Source of the DNA: Cryptomeria japonica
Lineage: Eukaryota > Streptophyta > Pinopsida > Cupressales > Cupressaceae
Assembly: GCF_030272615.1 (NCBI RefSeq)
Contig: NC_081406.1
Span: forward strand, 218,496,997-218,560,996
Reading direction: 5' to 3'
Length of the DNA: 64,000 nucleotides
In this document: positions 23,171 through 33,552 of the stretch, piece after piece
Position numbering within the stretch: position 1 is the first letter of the stretch
How the letters are laid out: the number at the start of each line of letters is the position of its first letter
Notes under the pieces: model-generated
What the model was told of the DNA's origin: nothing
Database searches by the model: none
Seen by the model: the letters and a program-made list of their open reading frames with translations, nothing else
Position numbers and translations under genes: made by a program

Positions 23171-23431
23171 AACAATGCTCTTCTCCAACACTATTTTTTG
23201 GAAAACCTACTTCTTTATGAGTGCATCAAGAAACTCATCTTTGAAGTCACTGAAGACAGTGATGAGAGCAGCAGGGATACAAAACGGAAGAGACATGGAG
23301 AACATATGACAGAAGGTGCCCAAGGATATCCAATGCAGCAATTCATTATGATTGGGGTGTTAGTAGATCTCCTTATTTTCACATTTTGTCCCACATTTTT
23401 TGGGTGGGATTACACTAGCATATTTTTATAA
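23171..23431 (+). other. in-frame open extension after the DUF599 stop
   Basis: The same frame stays open for 86 codons beyond TAG 23168, with charged residues (ECIKKLIFEVTEDSDESSR) and a final hydrophobic stretch. Likely 3' UTR, but it could be read-through or eroded coding sequence if the TAG is a mutation. Confidence 0.3.
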
Positions 23432-24120
23432 GACTTATGAGATGCACTATGATTATGGTAGTATAAAATTTTGAAAAAATTTATATAGTGTTTTTTTATT
23501 AATATTCAATTATATAGTTTTTGAGTCAAATTTCATGAATAGTAGTTTAAGTTAGTGAAAAAATTTTCATTGTATTTGATTTTTTGTGAATCATTTTCAT
23601 GGATAAAGTCTTTTTGAAAAATCAATCAATCCCTGAAATAGCTCACTGAGACAAGTATATAAGAAACAATTAGTTGAATTGGGAAGCGGTGCATTTGAAT
23701 AAAAGGCAAGCAATTTTTTGCTATAACATTGCTAAAATACATTCCATAATTTCTTGTCATATAAATAGTAGTTTCTTAAAATTCAACCAACACATACAAA
23801 TAGATGAATAAAAAAAAAAAATTCAATGTGCATATCACAAAGATCTTTATATTTAAATTAACAATATAAAAAACATTAAATTTATCTTATTTTTGTTGGG
23901 TTTCAATCCAAAGAGAATATTTTTAAGTTGTGACAAGTGAATTGTCTATATTTCGAGGTTATATCTTCATTTGTTTTTCATATATCATCTTTTGTGTCTA
24001 CATTATCATGGTTTAATTTTATCTTTTTCTAGATGCTAAGATTTTTGTCACTATTGTCAATATGTTGTTACACATGCTTTATTTTTGTTTCTACTTCTTA
24101 TCTACGTCGAATGTTAAACA
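23432..24120. other. AT-rich non-coding; nothing recognised
   Basis: No ORF above 60 codons, no LTR termini, no RNA gene. It leads directly into the 5S-derived array. Confidence 0.4.
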
Positions 24121-24135
24121 ATTTTTTTAATGTGC

Positions 24136-24212
24136 ACATCACAAGGATCTCGAGTGGTCACCTATCCTAGAATTGTACTAGTTCAAACACTCTTAACCAT
24201 GAAGTTTGCCCC
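24136..24212 (-). pseudogene. 5S rRNA-derived unit 1
   Basis: Minus strand GGTTAAGAGTGTTTGAACTAG then TACAATTCTAGGATAGGTGACC; compare 5S TTAAGCGTGCTTGGGC and TACTAGGATGGGTGACC. Confidence 0.55.
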
Positions 24213-24488
24213 AAGATTAATTCTAGTTAGTTTGTCACCCCATTACAAAATTTTCAGCAAGTGGTATGCCTTACCAACCATTCAATATGGAGCCCCTTTA
24301 GTTCATCCAAAGACAAGTATGTGGCATTTTTTGTAATGTGTCAAATTGTTATGTTTTATAAAGATCCAAGTACATAGATTTTGAGTCAAATGCATCCACC
24401 TATATTTCATGAGTAATGGTTCATACAAACCTATCTCTCATGAACATGACAAGCCTACAACAATCATTACATCTACCTGATTTTCATA

Positions 24489-24575
24489 GGGATGAGGCAT
24501 TAGGACTTCCTAGGAGGTCACCTATTATAGTATTACTTTGACTCAAGCATGTCTAACCATGGAGTTTCCCCCAAG
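24489..24575 (-). pseudogene. 5S rRNA-derived unit 2
   Basis: Minus strand AAACTCCATGGTTAGACATG, then TAATAGGTGACCTCCTAGGA and AGTCCTAATGCCTCATCCC. This matches 5S AACTCCGCAGTTAAGC, GGGTGACCTCCTGGGA and AGTCCTCGTGTTGCACCCC. Best preserved at the 3' end. Confidence 0.65.
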
Positions 24576-24840
24576 AGAAAACCCATTTAACATGACAGCT
24601 TAATTATAAAACCTTTAGTGACTGTTGTACATTATGAACCATTCATTATAGAGCCTCTTTTGCTCCTCCATAGATAAGTATGAGGTAGTTTATGTCAAAT
24701 TATGAAGTTTTATTAAGATTTATCTACATAATTTTTAAGTTAAACTCATTAACCCATATATCACAAGTAATGTTCACATGAATCCATATTTATAACCATG
24801 AATGGTTTAATCAACACTCTACATCTATGTGATGCTCAAA

Positions 24841-24917
24841 GGGGTGAAGCATTGAGACGTCATGGCAAATCACCCATCCTAGCACTACTCTAGCTCAAGC
24901 ACACTTAATCATACTAC
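24841..24917 (-). pseudogene. 5S rRNA-derived unit 3
   Basis: Minus strand TTAAGTGTGCTTGAGCTAGA then GTAGTGCTAGGATGGGTGA and ATGCTTCACCCC. This is close to 5S across the internal control region (box A to box C). The 5' part of the unit is deleted. Confidence 0.7.
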
Positions 24918-24929
24918 ATTTGCAAACCT

Positions 24930-26540
24930 TCAAAAAAGTGTTGTGCCTTATGAATTATTTGTTTTTAAGTCTCTTTAGCTCATCCATAGACAAGTAAGAT
25001 GTATTTTTTTACCATTGTCACATTATGATATTTTATCAAAATTCATTTGCAGATTTATTGAGTTAAATTCATTCTCATATTCATGACTATTGATTAACAC
25101 ATACCAATCTTTCATCAGCATGAATGTTCCACTTAATAATCACTACTTCTAGGTGATATTCATGGGGTAAAACATTAAGACTAGCCGGATGCTTACCCAT
25201 CCTCTTACGTACTCTCATTCAAGTATGCTTAACTATGAATCTTCCCCAAGACCAAGCTCACTTAGCTTTGTAACCAATTTGCAAAACATTGAACAAGTGT
25301 TGTGCCTATGAATCATTCATTATGGAAACTTACAAACCCAAAACATCTATTTAGAATTCTAAACAAGATATTGAAGGCACACAACATTCCACATGACTTG
25401 TACCTAGTTTAATACTATTTGATGTAGTTAAGGGTAGAAGAACAAATGAATGGTAATCTTTCCCTTGAAATAACACTTCATAAAACTCTTCCTTATATAT
25501 TTTAAAGGCTTGATATTGTTCTATAAAATAAATAAATGATCCCAACATTTGGACCAAACTTAGAAGAATAAAACTATTAGAACTATTCTTTAGCTTAGGT
25601 GATTTTTGAGATAATATTTCATAGTTCTATTTTAAGAATTTTAAACATTTACCTTATTCATTTGTTAAATAAATTATATATGTTGGATACACATCATAGA
25701 TCCAAATATTCTCATAAATTAGAATACTCAAAGATAATTTGAACACACCAACGTATGGAAAACTTATTAGTTTCATTAACAATAAAATTACAATATTACA
25801 TTAGATTTTATTGGATAAATTTGGGTAAAATATTTCTATATAAAAAATTTGAAACATCATAAAATAAATTACCAAATAAAAAAGATATCAAGTCTTTGGA
25901 ATAATACAACTATTGGTACACTATATGCTAGAGATTGACTATTTTGGTATATCCTTCTCATTGAGTTCTTCAATCTACATATGGAACTTCAATAGTCCTT
26001 TTCCACCTTAAAATTATAATAAAAAATTAAAAGATAATTTTATTCGATTTCAATATTTTTGTTTTTATCATTTCTTCAATGTGTTACTAGAATGATATGT
26101 TTTTGAGAAAGATCGAAAGAAATTTTGGGAGCATAACTCCTCCATCAATATGGCCTCCAAATCCAATTTCAAGAGATTTTATAAATGTAAACCTAATAAT
26201 TAAGTCCTAATTGGTGTCATCCTCCAAGAAAATTCAAAAATATAAATTAGAAATTAACTATGGAAATGCAAGACTCAAGTATGATGTGTAAAATTCTATC
26301 TTACTTGCAACTCTTAACTATATGGGAAAATTGATAAGGGATAAAGATATGATTTTTTTTTTTGGCAAATGCATCTTGTAATCAACCTCCTAAATTACCT
26401 CCTCAAATTCATTGCCATTGTCACTTTGGTTTCTAGTCATCAACTCAAGTTGCAAGTGGAGTCCTTCTCATGTCTTATCCACCATTTTGAGAGGCATATC
26501 AATTTGAATTTCACTAATGGAGTCCTTGTCATGTATTGGG
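24930..26540. repeat. direct-repeat copy 2 of the 1.6-kb segment at 16199-17760
   Basis: Collinear with 16199-17760 from the 5S spacer through the CAACTATTGGTACACTA block to AATGGAGTCCT. Small indels only. No coding content I can support. Confidence 0.75.
25165..25250 (-). pseudogene. 5S rRNA-derived unit 4
   Basis: Minus strand GTTAAGCATACTTGAATGAG then AGGATGGGTAAGCATCC and a GTTTTACCCC end. Confidence 0.6.
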
Positions 26541-27526
26541 CACCATTTTTAGAGATAAAATGATTTGAATTTGAACTTCAAATTGATGAGGATGAATTAT
26601 CATGTTCCCCTCTCCACCTAAGAATCAAGGTTAGAGCCAACAAATAAAATGAAAATAAAATATTTTTGGTTGATGTTGATTGCTCAATTCTTCAAAATTC
26701 TCCTACATCAAAGATAAACAATTTAAAGGAATTTGATAAGTTTTTATGGTATTTACATATATCCTTAAGTACTTTCATTCCATATGGCTTGGTAAACAAA
26801 TAAATTGTGAGAGACATTAACCAAAGTAGAATGGTCAATGTCATTTCATTAATTTGTAAGATTTAAAGAAATGATTTATTTAGTTAGAGACATATCTTTC
26901 ATATCCATTTTTTTCACATGGTTATCATAATTAAAGTATTCTTCCTTATCAAAGTAAATAGTAGTGTTGAAATTATTAATTAGGTCATCTTCAATTTGAC
27001 TCAAAATCATGTTACGTTCAAAATAGTACTTTTATTTAATGATAAATGATGTTGAGACCATGGAATGAAATCAAGAGAAAATATATGATAAATGATGTTG
27101 AGACCATGTAATGAAATCAAGAGAAAATAAGGTTTATAATTATTATATCTAATGTAAAAATATGAGAATTTATAGGTCTTATTGGATGGATTAGAAATGG
27201 TATGTCAATAGTCATTTTTACAATTACACTTTGAAGAAAGGATATAGTTGGCTTTTTTTTGGCACCTTCACATGATACAAAATTTTAATATAAAGTGGGA
27301 TTCACAATCACCTAATTCTATCTGGCACGTGTTTTCAAATAGATTTGAAAGCCATTGTTGATCCCAAAGTTGTCCATTTTTTCTAGTGTCTACTATACTA
27401 GGGTTTTCCTAGTAGCACTCATTCAAATCATCTTGACCTCTTTAATTTAAGATGTACACTTTGTGGGAAACTAGAAACCCTTCTTCACCTATTCTAATTT
27501 TGTGCTCATTTACAAGTTGCTTAATC
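25908..27526. repeat. 1.6-kb tandem duplication, unit 1
   Basis: Starts CAACTATTGGTACACTATAT and ends near CATTTACAAGTTGCTTAATC. The order of landmarks (TTGCAAGTGGAGTCCTTCT, CCTCTCCACCTAAGAATC, TTAACCAAAGTAGAATG, AAGTGGGATTCACAATCACC) is repeated in unit 2. Confidence 0.8.
27041..27130. repeat. 46-bp tandem duplication
   Basis: GATAAATGATGTTGAGACCA begins at 27041 and again at 27087, each followed by ATGAAATCAAGAGAAAATA. Unit 2 of the larger repeat has a single copy. Confidence 0.8.
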
Positions 27527-29024
27527 CAACTATTGGTACACTATATGCTAGAAATTGACTGTTTTGTTGTATCCTTCTCCTTGAGTTATTCAACCTACAT
27601 ATGGAACTTCAATAATCATTTTCCACCTTAAAATTATAATAAAATTTTTAAATGAAATTTTATTTAATCTCAATATTTTTGTTTTCATCATTTCTTCAAT
27701 GTCTTACCAAAATGAAAATATTTTTGTAAAATATCAAGAGAAATTTTAGGAATATAACTCCTCCATCAACATGACATCTAAACCCAATTTCAAGAGATTT
27801 TATAAATGTAAACCTAATAATTGAGTCCTAATTGGTGCCATCCTCCAAAAATATTTAAAGATATACATTAGAAATTAATTATGGAAATGCAAGACTTAAG
27901 TATGACCTGGAAAATTTTATCTTAGTTGAAACTCTCCTCTATATGAGAAAATTAATTAAGGATCAAGACATGAAAAAAATGGTGGCAAATGCATCTTGTA
28001 ATCTACCTCCTAAATTACCTCCTCAAATTCATTGTCATTGTCACATTGGTTTTTAGTCATCAACACAAGTTGCAAGTGGAGTCCTTCTTATGTCTTATCC
28101 ACCATTTTGAGAAGCAAATTAAATTGAATTTGACAAATGGAGTCCTCATCACATATCAAGAACCATTTTTAGAGGTAAAATGATTTGAATTTTAATTTCA
28201 AATTGTTGAGGATTAAATTTTATGTTCTCCTCTCCACCTAAGAATCTAAGATTAGATCTAGCAAATAAAATGGAAATACATATTTGAGTACTTTAATTCC
28301 ATATGGCTTCGTAATCAATAAATTGTGAGAAACATTAACCAAAGTAGAATGATCAACATCGTTTCATTAATTTATTAGATTTAAATAAATAATTTTTTTA
28401 GTGAGAGACATATCTTGCATATTCATTTTTTTTCACATGGGTATCATGATCAAAGTATTCTTCCTTATCAAAATAAATGACAATGTTAAAATTATTAATT
28501 AGGTCATCTTCAATTTGACTCAAAATCATGTTATGATTATCGATTAAAAAAAATTATGTTATGGTTCAATCTAGGACTATTATTTAATGATAAATGATGT
28601 TGAGACCTTGGAATAAAATTTTTTAAAAAAAGGATGATAATTCTTATAATATCTAATGCAAAAACATGTGAATTTATAGGCCTTGTTGGATGGATTAGAA
28701 ATGGTATTTTAATATTCATTTTTGTAATTACACTTTGAAGAAAGGATGGAGTTGGCTTTTCCTGAGAACCTTCACATCATACAAAATTCTAATACAAAGT
28801 GGGATTCACAATCACCTAATTTGATCTAACATGTTTTTTAAAATAGTTTTGAAAGCCATAGTTGATCCCAAAGTTGTCTATTTTTTCTAATGTCTATTAT
28901 AATAGATCTTCCTATTAGAACTCATTCAATTCATCTTGGCCCTCTCCAATTTAATATGTAAATTTTGTGGGCAACTAGAAACTCTTCACCAATTCTAGTT
29001 TTTTGTTAATTCACAAGTTGCCTA
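27527..29024. repeat. 1.6-kb tandem duplication, unit 2
   Basis: Follows unit 1 head to tail, about 1.5 kb because of deletions, ending AATTCACAAGTTGCCTAGTC. The paired small ORFs at 26369 and 27989 are parallel products of this duplication. Confidence 0.8.
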
Positions 29025-29178
29025 GTCATGGATTCACGATTTCTGTTGACCTTCAAAGATTGAAAATGTCACCTAACATGATGTTCTTGGTAATGGAGCC
29101 AAGTTATCTATAAGTTTTCCCATTTATGACGTGCATTAGATTAAAAATTATTTAAATCTTTATTTGGAATAGTGGACA

Positions 29179-30033
29179 TGTTAGATTCAATGATAGTCCC
29201 AAAGACACTAAGAGGGGGGGGGGGGGGGGGGGGGGGGGGTGAATCAGTGTCTAACCGGTTAATAGAATATTTAAACTTATTAATAACTTTGCATCCCAAA
29301 ATAGTGTGTCGGTAAATAAGAATTATTGCAATAAACAGAAATAATAGAGACACCATAGAAACACACCATAACACAAGATATTTAACGAGGAAACCCGGTG
29401 TGGGAAAAACCTCGGTGGGATTTGTGACCCACAATATTTACTCACTGGCCAATGAATAAATACTACTTACAATGAGGGGCCTGCACATGCAGGGAGGCCA
29501 ACAACCTAGAGCTCACTGCTCAATAAAGAGTCACATTGACTACAAAATAGATTAACAAATCCAATACAATGTACTACTCAAAACAACATCTCTCATGCCA
29601 GGTTCAGTACCGGTTTAAGCTCAGTCAATAACCAAAACCTTCGTTGTCAACTATATCACCTTATACAAAATTGCCTCATCACACATTAATATACCTCTCT
29701 CTCTCATCTACTTACATAAAATAACCTATAAGATCTCATACATATATGAGTCTTTTATAGTATACCATGTTGGCTTTACAAAAGATAATTACATTACAAA
29801 AAAATTCATATAAACAAAACTCTATCCCATGTCAGTTGGAGTGTCGGTATGCTTGTTGCTGATGTAATCTGAATGCCGGTTAAGTGCCTGTCGGTGCCAA
29901 TGTCTGCCGGTGTATGAAGTTTTGTGATGTTGGGCATGTAGAAACCATTTGTCAGTGACTTTCCAGTTGGTTTCCAAATGGTTGCCATCAATGACAACAT
30001 CAACTATTCTCATAAGAGTGTAGAATGCCAACA
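29179..30033 (-). mobile_element. Ret3: solo LTR
   Basis: 855 bases, TGTTAGATTC at the left and TGCCAACA at the right, flanked by GGACA at 29174-29178 and 30034-30038: a perfect 5-bp target-site duplication. No internal region. It carries both LTR hairpins (arms AGACACT/AGTGTCT around the G-run, and GAGG/CCTC near 29390-29425). It arose by LTR-LTR recombination of a Ret2/Ret5-like element. Confidence 0.9.
29214..29239 (+). repeat. poly-G tract, 26 bases
   Basis: Uninterrupted G26, in the loop of the LTR terminal hairpin. Other copies have 6-12 Gs. It could be true expansion or an assembly or basecalling artefact. Confidence 0.9.
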
Positions 30034-30038
30034 GGACA

Positions 30039-31130
30039 TTGTTCCATTTTTGCTCATTTTTTATAGATGATAATTTTGTTGTTTTCTATAAATAACTAGT
30101 GACCTATAATGTTCTTATGTAGATTTAAGTTAAAGCCAACAAGGTTGTGTTTAAAAGCTCACATCTTTTAATCCTTATTGACCATTAGGAATGCCCCTTG
30201 TAATGCTATGTCTAGGTTTCTTCCTTCTCCACCTTTCCTTTCCAAATGGCCTCACCAATAGTTGCAATGCTCCTAGTATTTGGGTCATTATCCAATGCTT
30301 CCCTTGTTTTCTGATTACCTAGTTGTATGCTTTAACTCGATTTTATTGTATGATATTTTCATTCAAAGAAATAATTTTTTTAACTTAAATATAAAATAAA
30401 ATAAAAAATCATACCCTACAACCAAAACCTAGGGGGTGTAAGATCAAACAAGTCACCAAAATAAAAATAAATAAATGTACCCCTTTCTAATTATCTAGGT
30501 GGATAAGTCGGTCAATCAATTGACACACAACTAATTTATATAAAATAGATAAATTTAGAAACAATAAAATATGCTACATATTTAGCAATGAAAGGTGGGG
30601 GAACTTAGTTCAAGATGTGACAAGTGAGAGTTTTGTTGTAACACATGTTCTATGATCCAATTTTTATTTTTACTATCAAATTCATGACTATGAAGTAATG
30701 ATCTTCACTTTATTTTGGTTTAGTCATACACCTATGGTTTTGATCTTTGAACCTATGGCTTATAACCCCTTTGTGTAGTTTTGAAACCACTTTGTGACCT
30801 TGAACTTTACACCTTTGATCTTCAAAATCCTATCCGCCTGCAATACTTGTGAATAGTGGTTCTTAGAAGCACGATATTAAAAAGTTGTTCTAGAGAAGGT
30901 AAGCTGAATAGCTTCCCATATTATATATTACTAATACCGTTTGATCGATTCAATGATTTCAAACAATTTGGAAGACACAAAGTAAAAATGCAAATGCATA
31001 TATTTATCCTTATAATGTGTAGATGTTGATGTTATATACTCTTGTAATACTTTATTATTCAAATGATCCCACAATGATGGATATGCGTAGATGTCTAAAA
31101 TTAGCGAAGGCTTCATCCTTAAATTCTACA
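30039..31130. other. non-coding; nothing recognised
   Basis: AT-rich single-copy-looking sequence between the Ret3 solo LTR and the presumed Ret4 LTR. No ORF, LTR terminus or RNA gene that I can support. Confidence 0.4.
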
Positions 31131-31795
31131 ACACCCCAGTGCATGCATGGAATATTTTGTGCTTGAGTTAGTAGGTAATATCTTAGTGGACACCTCAAAA
31201 TTTTGAATAGTGTCTAGGGTTTTCTACTTCTTCAAAGTCTAGATCTCTTTGTCTTTGTATGTTCTTTATAAATATATAATTCTTCTATGTCGAATTTGAA
31301 TCTTGCACACAACAAAGAGAGAAAAATGGTGTTTGGTTTATAGCGATTTGCCTAGGTCAAACATTGAGTTGGAATTAACCCTATGTAAAGAAAAGAGAAC
31401 TTGCCTCTACAAGGAAGAGGTTGAAAACCTTATGAAAATGTAGAATGGAAATTCTATACCTTTTCCATAAATCTCCTTTCCTTGAAGTCTTGATGAAATT
31501 TTAATGTTGTTAGGTGGAATATTATGCATGCCTTCGCACAAACTTGATCATGGATGTCGTCTTGAATGCTTGAAAATCTGAATACTTGACCTCTCCTTTA
31601 CTGCATTATGAATGCTTAATTACTTGCTCAATTGAAATTAATTGAACTGGAAACTTGTGTAGAGATGTTTTAAATGCGGGTATAAGACTTTTAAACTCAA
31701 CCTCACAAAATACGTTTAAAATTTTGAAGAAGGCCGACATCGGGATCATTTTGTTGCTCAATTTTTTTTGACCATTAGAGGGTTCAAATTTGGAC
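31130..31795 (-). mobile_element. Ret4, left part: 3' LTR of a Ret12-related Ty3/gypsy-like element
   Basis: Matches the Ret12 LTR in order: TAGGTCAAAC then GTTGGAATTAACC, and the CTTGAATGCTTGAA-type region near 31560-31620. It is interrupted at 31796 by Ret5 (TSD CCCTT) and resumes at 49283. The left boundary is approximate. Confidence 0.55.
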
Positions 31796-31800
31796 CCCTT

Positions 31801-32711
31801 TGTTGGAATCCAAGAACACGGAGAGGGGGGATGAATCAATGTTCTACTAGAATGATCAATTTTAACCTTATTAAAACATGCATCCACCAACCGGTATACC
31901 GGTACATAAAGAATCGAAAGAAGTAAAGCAACCAATAAGCCAATCACACAAATGAATACCATAACATAGAGAATCATACGTGGAAAACCTCAAAGAGGAA
32001 AAACCACGGTGGGATTTGGGACCCACAATATCAATCCACTGGCCATATGAAGAGATATTACAAAATATAGGGGCCTGCACTTGGAGGAAGGCTTATAGCC
32101 TAGAGCACTCTTCTCAATCACAAAAGGAGCCTCACTGACTACATACAATTCCAGACTACAATCCGGAGAAATGATTGAACTGCAAAGATGACATCTTCTA
32201 TGCCTGAATACAGTTCCGGTTAAGCTCTATCTGTTCCAATCTTAAACCCTAAACCCTTTTCGGAATAACCCCTTACATAAATGTCCTCACATACATGATC
32301 TCTCTCATATATCTTGCATATCCTTCATTATTTCCTCACTCAAGCTTATTACAAAATGATCTAATCAACTGACCTATATACCCTTTACAAACTATCATGC
32401 CTTATGTCAGCTTACAAAGATAACTACAATATGAATAAACATGTTGGCTCAATAATATAAATACATGAATATCAAAACAATTGCTGATGCTGGATCTCCC
32501 AAATGATGTCGGCCTCCAATACTGATAACCTAATTGTAAACCATGTCGGCTTGCATTGCTGGTAACCAAAGAAATCCATCCAACCTATCAGTGCCGGTGA
32601 AGTGTCTGTCGGTACACTACTAAACTAAAATATGAAGCTGGAACATGTTGCCATGTTTCCATCAATGACAACATATTGAAACCAACCAAAATTGAGTGTC
32701 AATTTCCAACA
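31801..32711 (-). repeat. 3' LTR of Ret5
   Basis: 911 bases. It matches the reconstructed 5' LTR throughout (for example ATCAATCCACTGGCCATATG and GGTGAAGTGTCTGTCGGTAC). Terminal hairpin arms AGAACA (31813-31818) and TGTTCT (31840-31845). Confidence 0.85.
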
Positions 32712-32712
32712 A

Positions 32713-32875
32713 TCTCCCCCTTTGGCATTGATGGCAACACTCAATGAAAAATGATCATGGCTTCCATCTGTTGGTTTCATCCTAAGCCTACTCTCCTTGA
32801 GTTGAATATCCATCTAAAACAAAATACTACATACCTTCAAATCTCTTGAATATTTTAGACCTATACCTCCCCCTT
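32713..32875 (-). promoter_or_regulatory. PPT and secondary purine tract of Ret5
   Basis: Minus strand AAAGGGGGAGA at 32723-32713 directly upstream of the 3' LTR; a second AAAGGGGGAGG at 32875-32865. Confidence 0.65.
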
Positions 32876-32938
32876 TGACATCAATACCAAAAAAAGGATG
32901 AAGAATGAAAGAATGTACAAGGAATGTCCCAAAATACC

Positions 32939-33493
32939 TTACCGAAGCTGAATATATTTGAAAATTTTCGGATAGGCATTCTCCAAAATCTCTAGATAAG
33001 TATCCCAACCAGATTTGAAAGTGCCATAAATAGATACAAGTCCATTTAGAATATGGGCATATGATTCTTTCTCATTAAGCTCTATCAGTGTGGGCTTACC
33101 AACCATATCTATACACTCCTTCTTATGTACACTTAATGAATCCAACCGGGGACTCACCAATCCTCTAAGAACCTTGGCTCTCCTTATGATTTTATCTTTT
33201 TCCCTCTCAAGAGAAAAAAATTGGGCTTCCAAAACCAAAATCTGACCATCTATAGATGTAGTCAATGAATGTGAACCATCAAAAGAATTGACTATACCTA
33301 CAATCTCCTCCCGAATATCCTTAATCCTTTCTATTTTTTTAGTGAGTAAACTTGTGTTACACCATACTCTTAAAATATTAGTACACTGCCTTAATGCATT
33401 ATCAATCAATTTCAACTTATCATTAATTTTCTTCCTCTCTGACCCAATCATTTGATCAAATCTAGCTTTCTTTCCCTGTGTAAACCTCTCCAA
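32939..33493 (-). pseudogene. Ret5 3'-proximal coiled-coil protein
   Basis: 184 codons open on the minus strand. It starts MERFTQGKKARFDQMIG and is rich in charged heptads (KIERIKDIREEIVG, LEREKDKIIRRAKVL) with a C-terminal part YAHILNGLVSIYGTF. It aligns with the eroded ORF of Ret2. Its position between gag-side ORFs and the PPT is where some plant LTR elements carry an extra or env-like ORF; here no signal peptide or membrane segment is visible. Function unknown. The frame is intact for its length but is separated from upstream blocks by stops. Confidence 0.6.
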
Positions 33494-33552
33494 TGCCTAT
33501 CGGTTTGATATTTGTTGTAGAGACTAAAAGTCCTTTGAAATGTGCTTTGTGA

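Larger units (their letters stand above)
24121..25330 (-). repeat. tandem array of 5S rRNA-derived repeats (about 320-360 bp unit)
   Basis: Four successive units, aligned on the box C complement (ACCTATCC/ACCCATCC), lie at 24161, 24521, 24873 and 25196 (spacings about 360, 352, 323). Each has a 5S-like segment on the minus strand plus a spacer with shared phrases (GTTGTGCCTTATGAACC, TCATCCATAGACAAGTA, AACAATCACTACATCTA). It could be a decayed 5S rDNA array or a tandem of a 5S-carrying TRIM such as Cassandra. Units 2 and 3 keep the genuine 5S 3' end (CAYCCC), which argues for 5S rDNA. Confidence 0.65.

Noticed and set aside
24121-25330. Possible functional 5S rRNA genes
   Set aside because: All units have lost the 5' third of 5S and carry substitutions in box A/C, so I call them derived pseudogenes.
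26369-28183. Two similar 64-codon ORFs (26369 and 27989) suggesting a conserved small gene
   Set aside because: They lie at equivalent positions of the 1.6-kb tandem duplication, have no recognisable domain, and similarity is explained by the DNA repeat.
29141-29434. Minus-strand ORF with a run of prolines
   Set aside because: The proline run is the translation of the G26 tract; the ORF lies in the Ret3 solo LTR.
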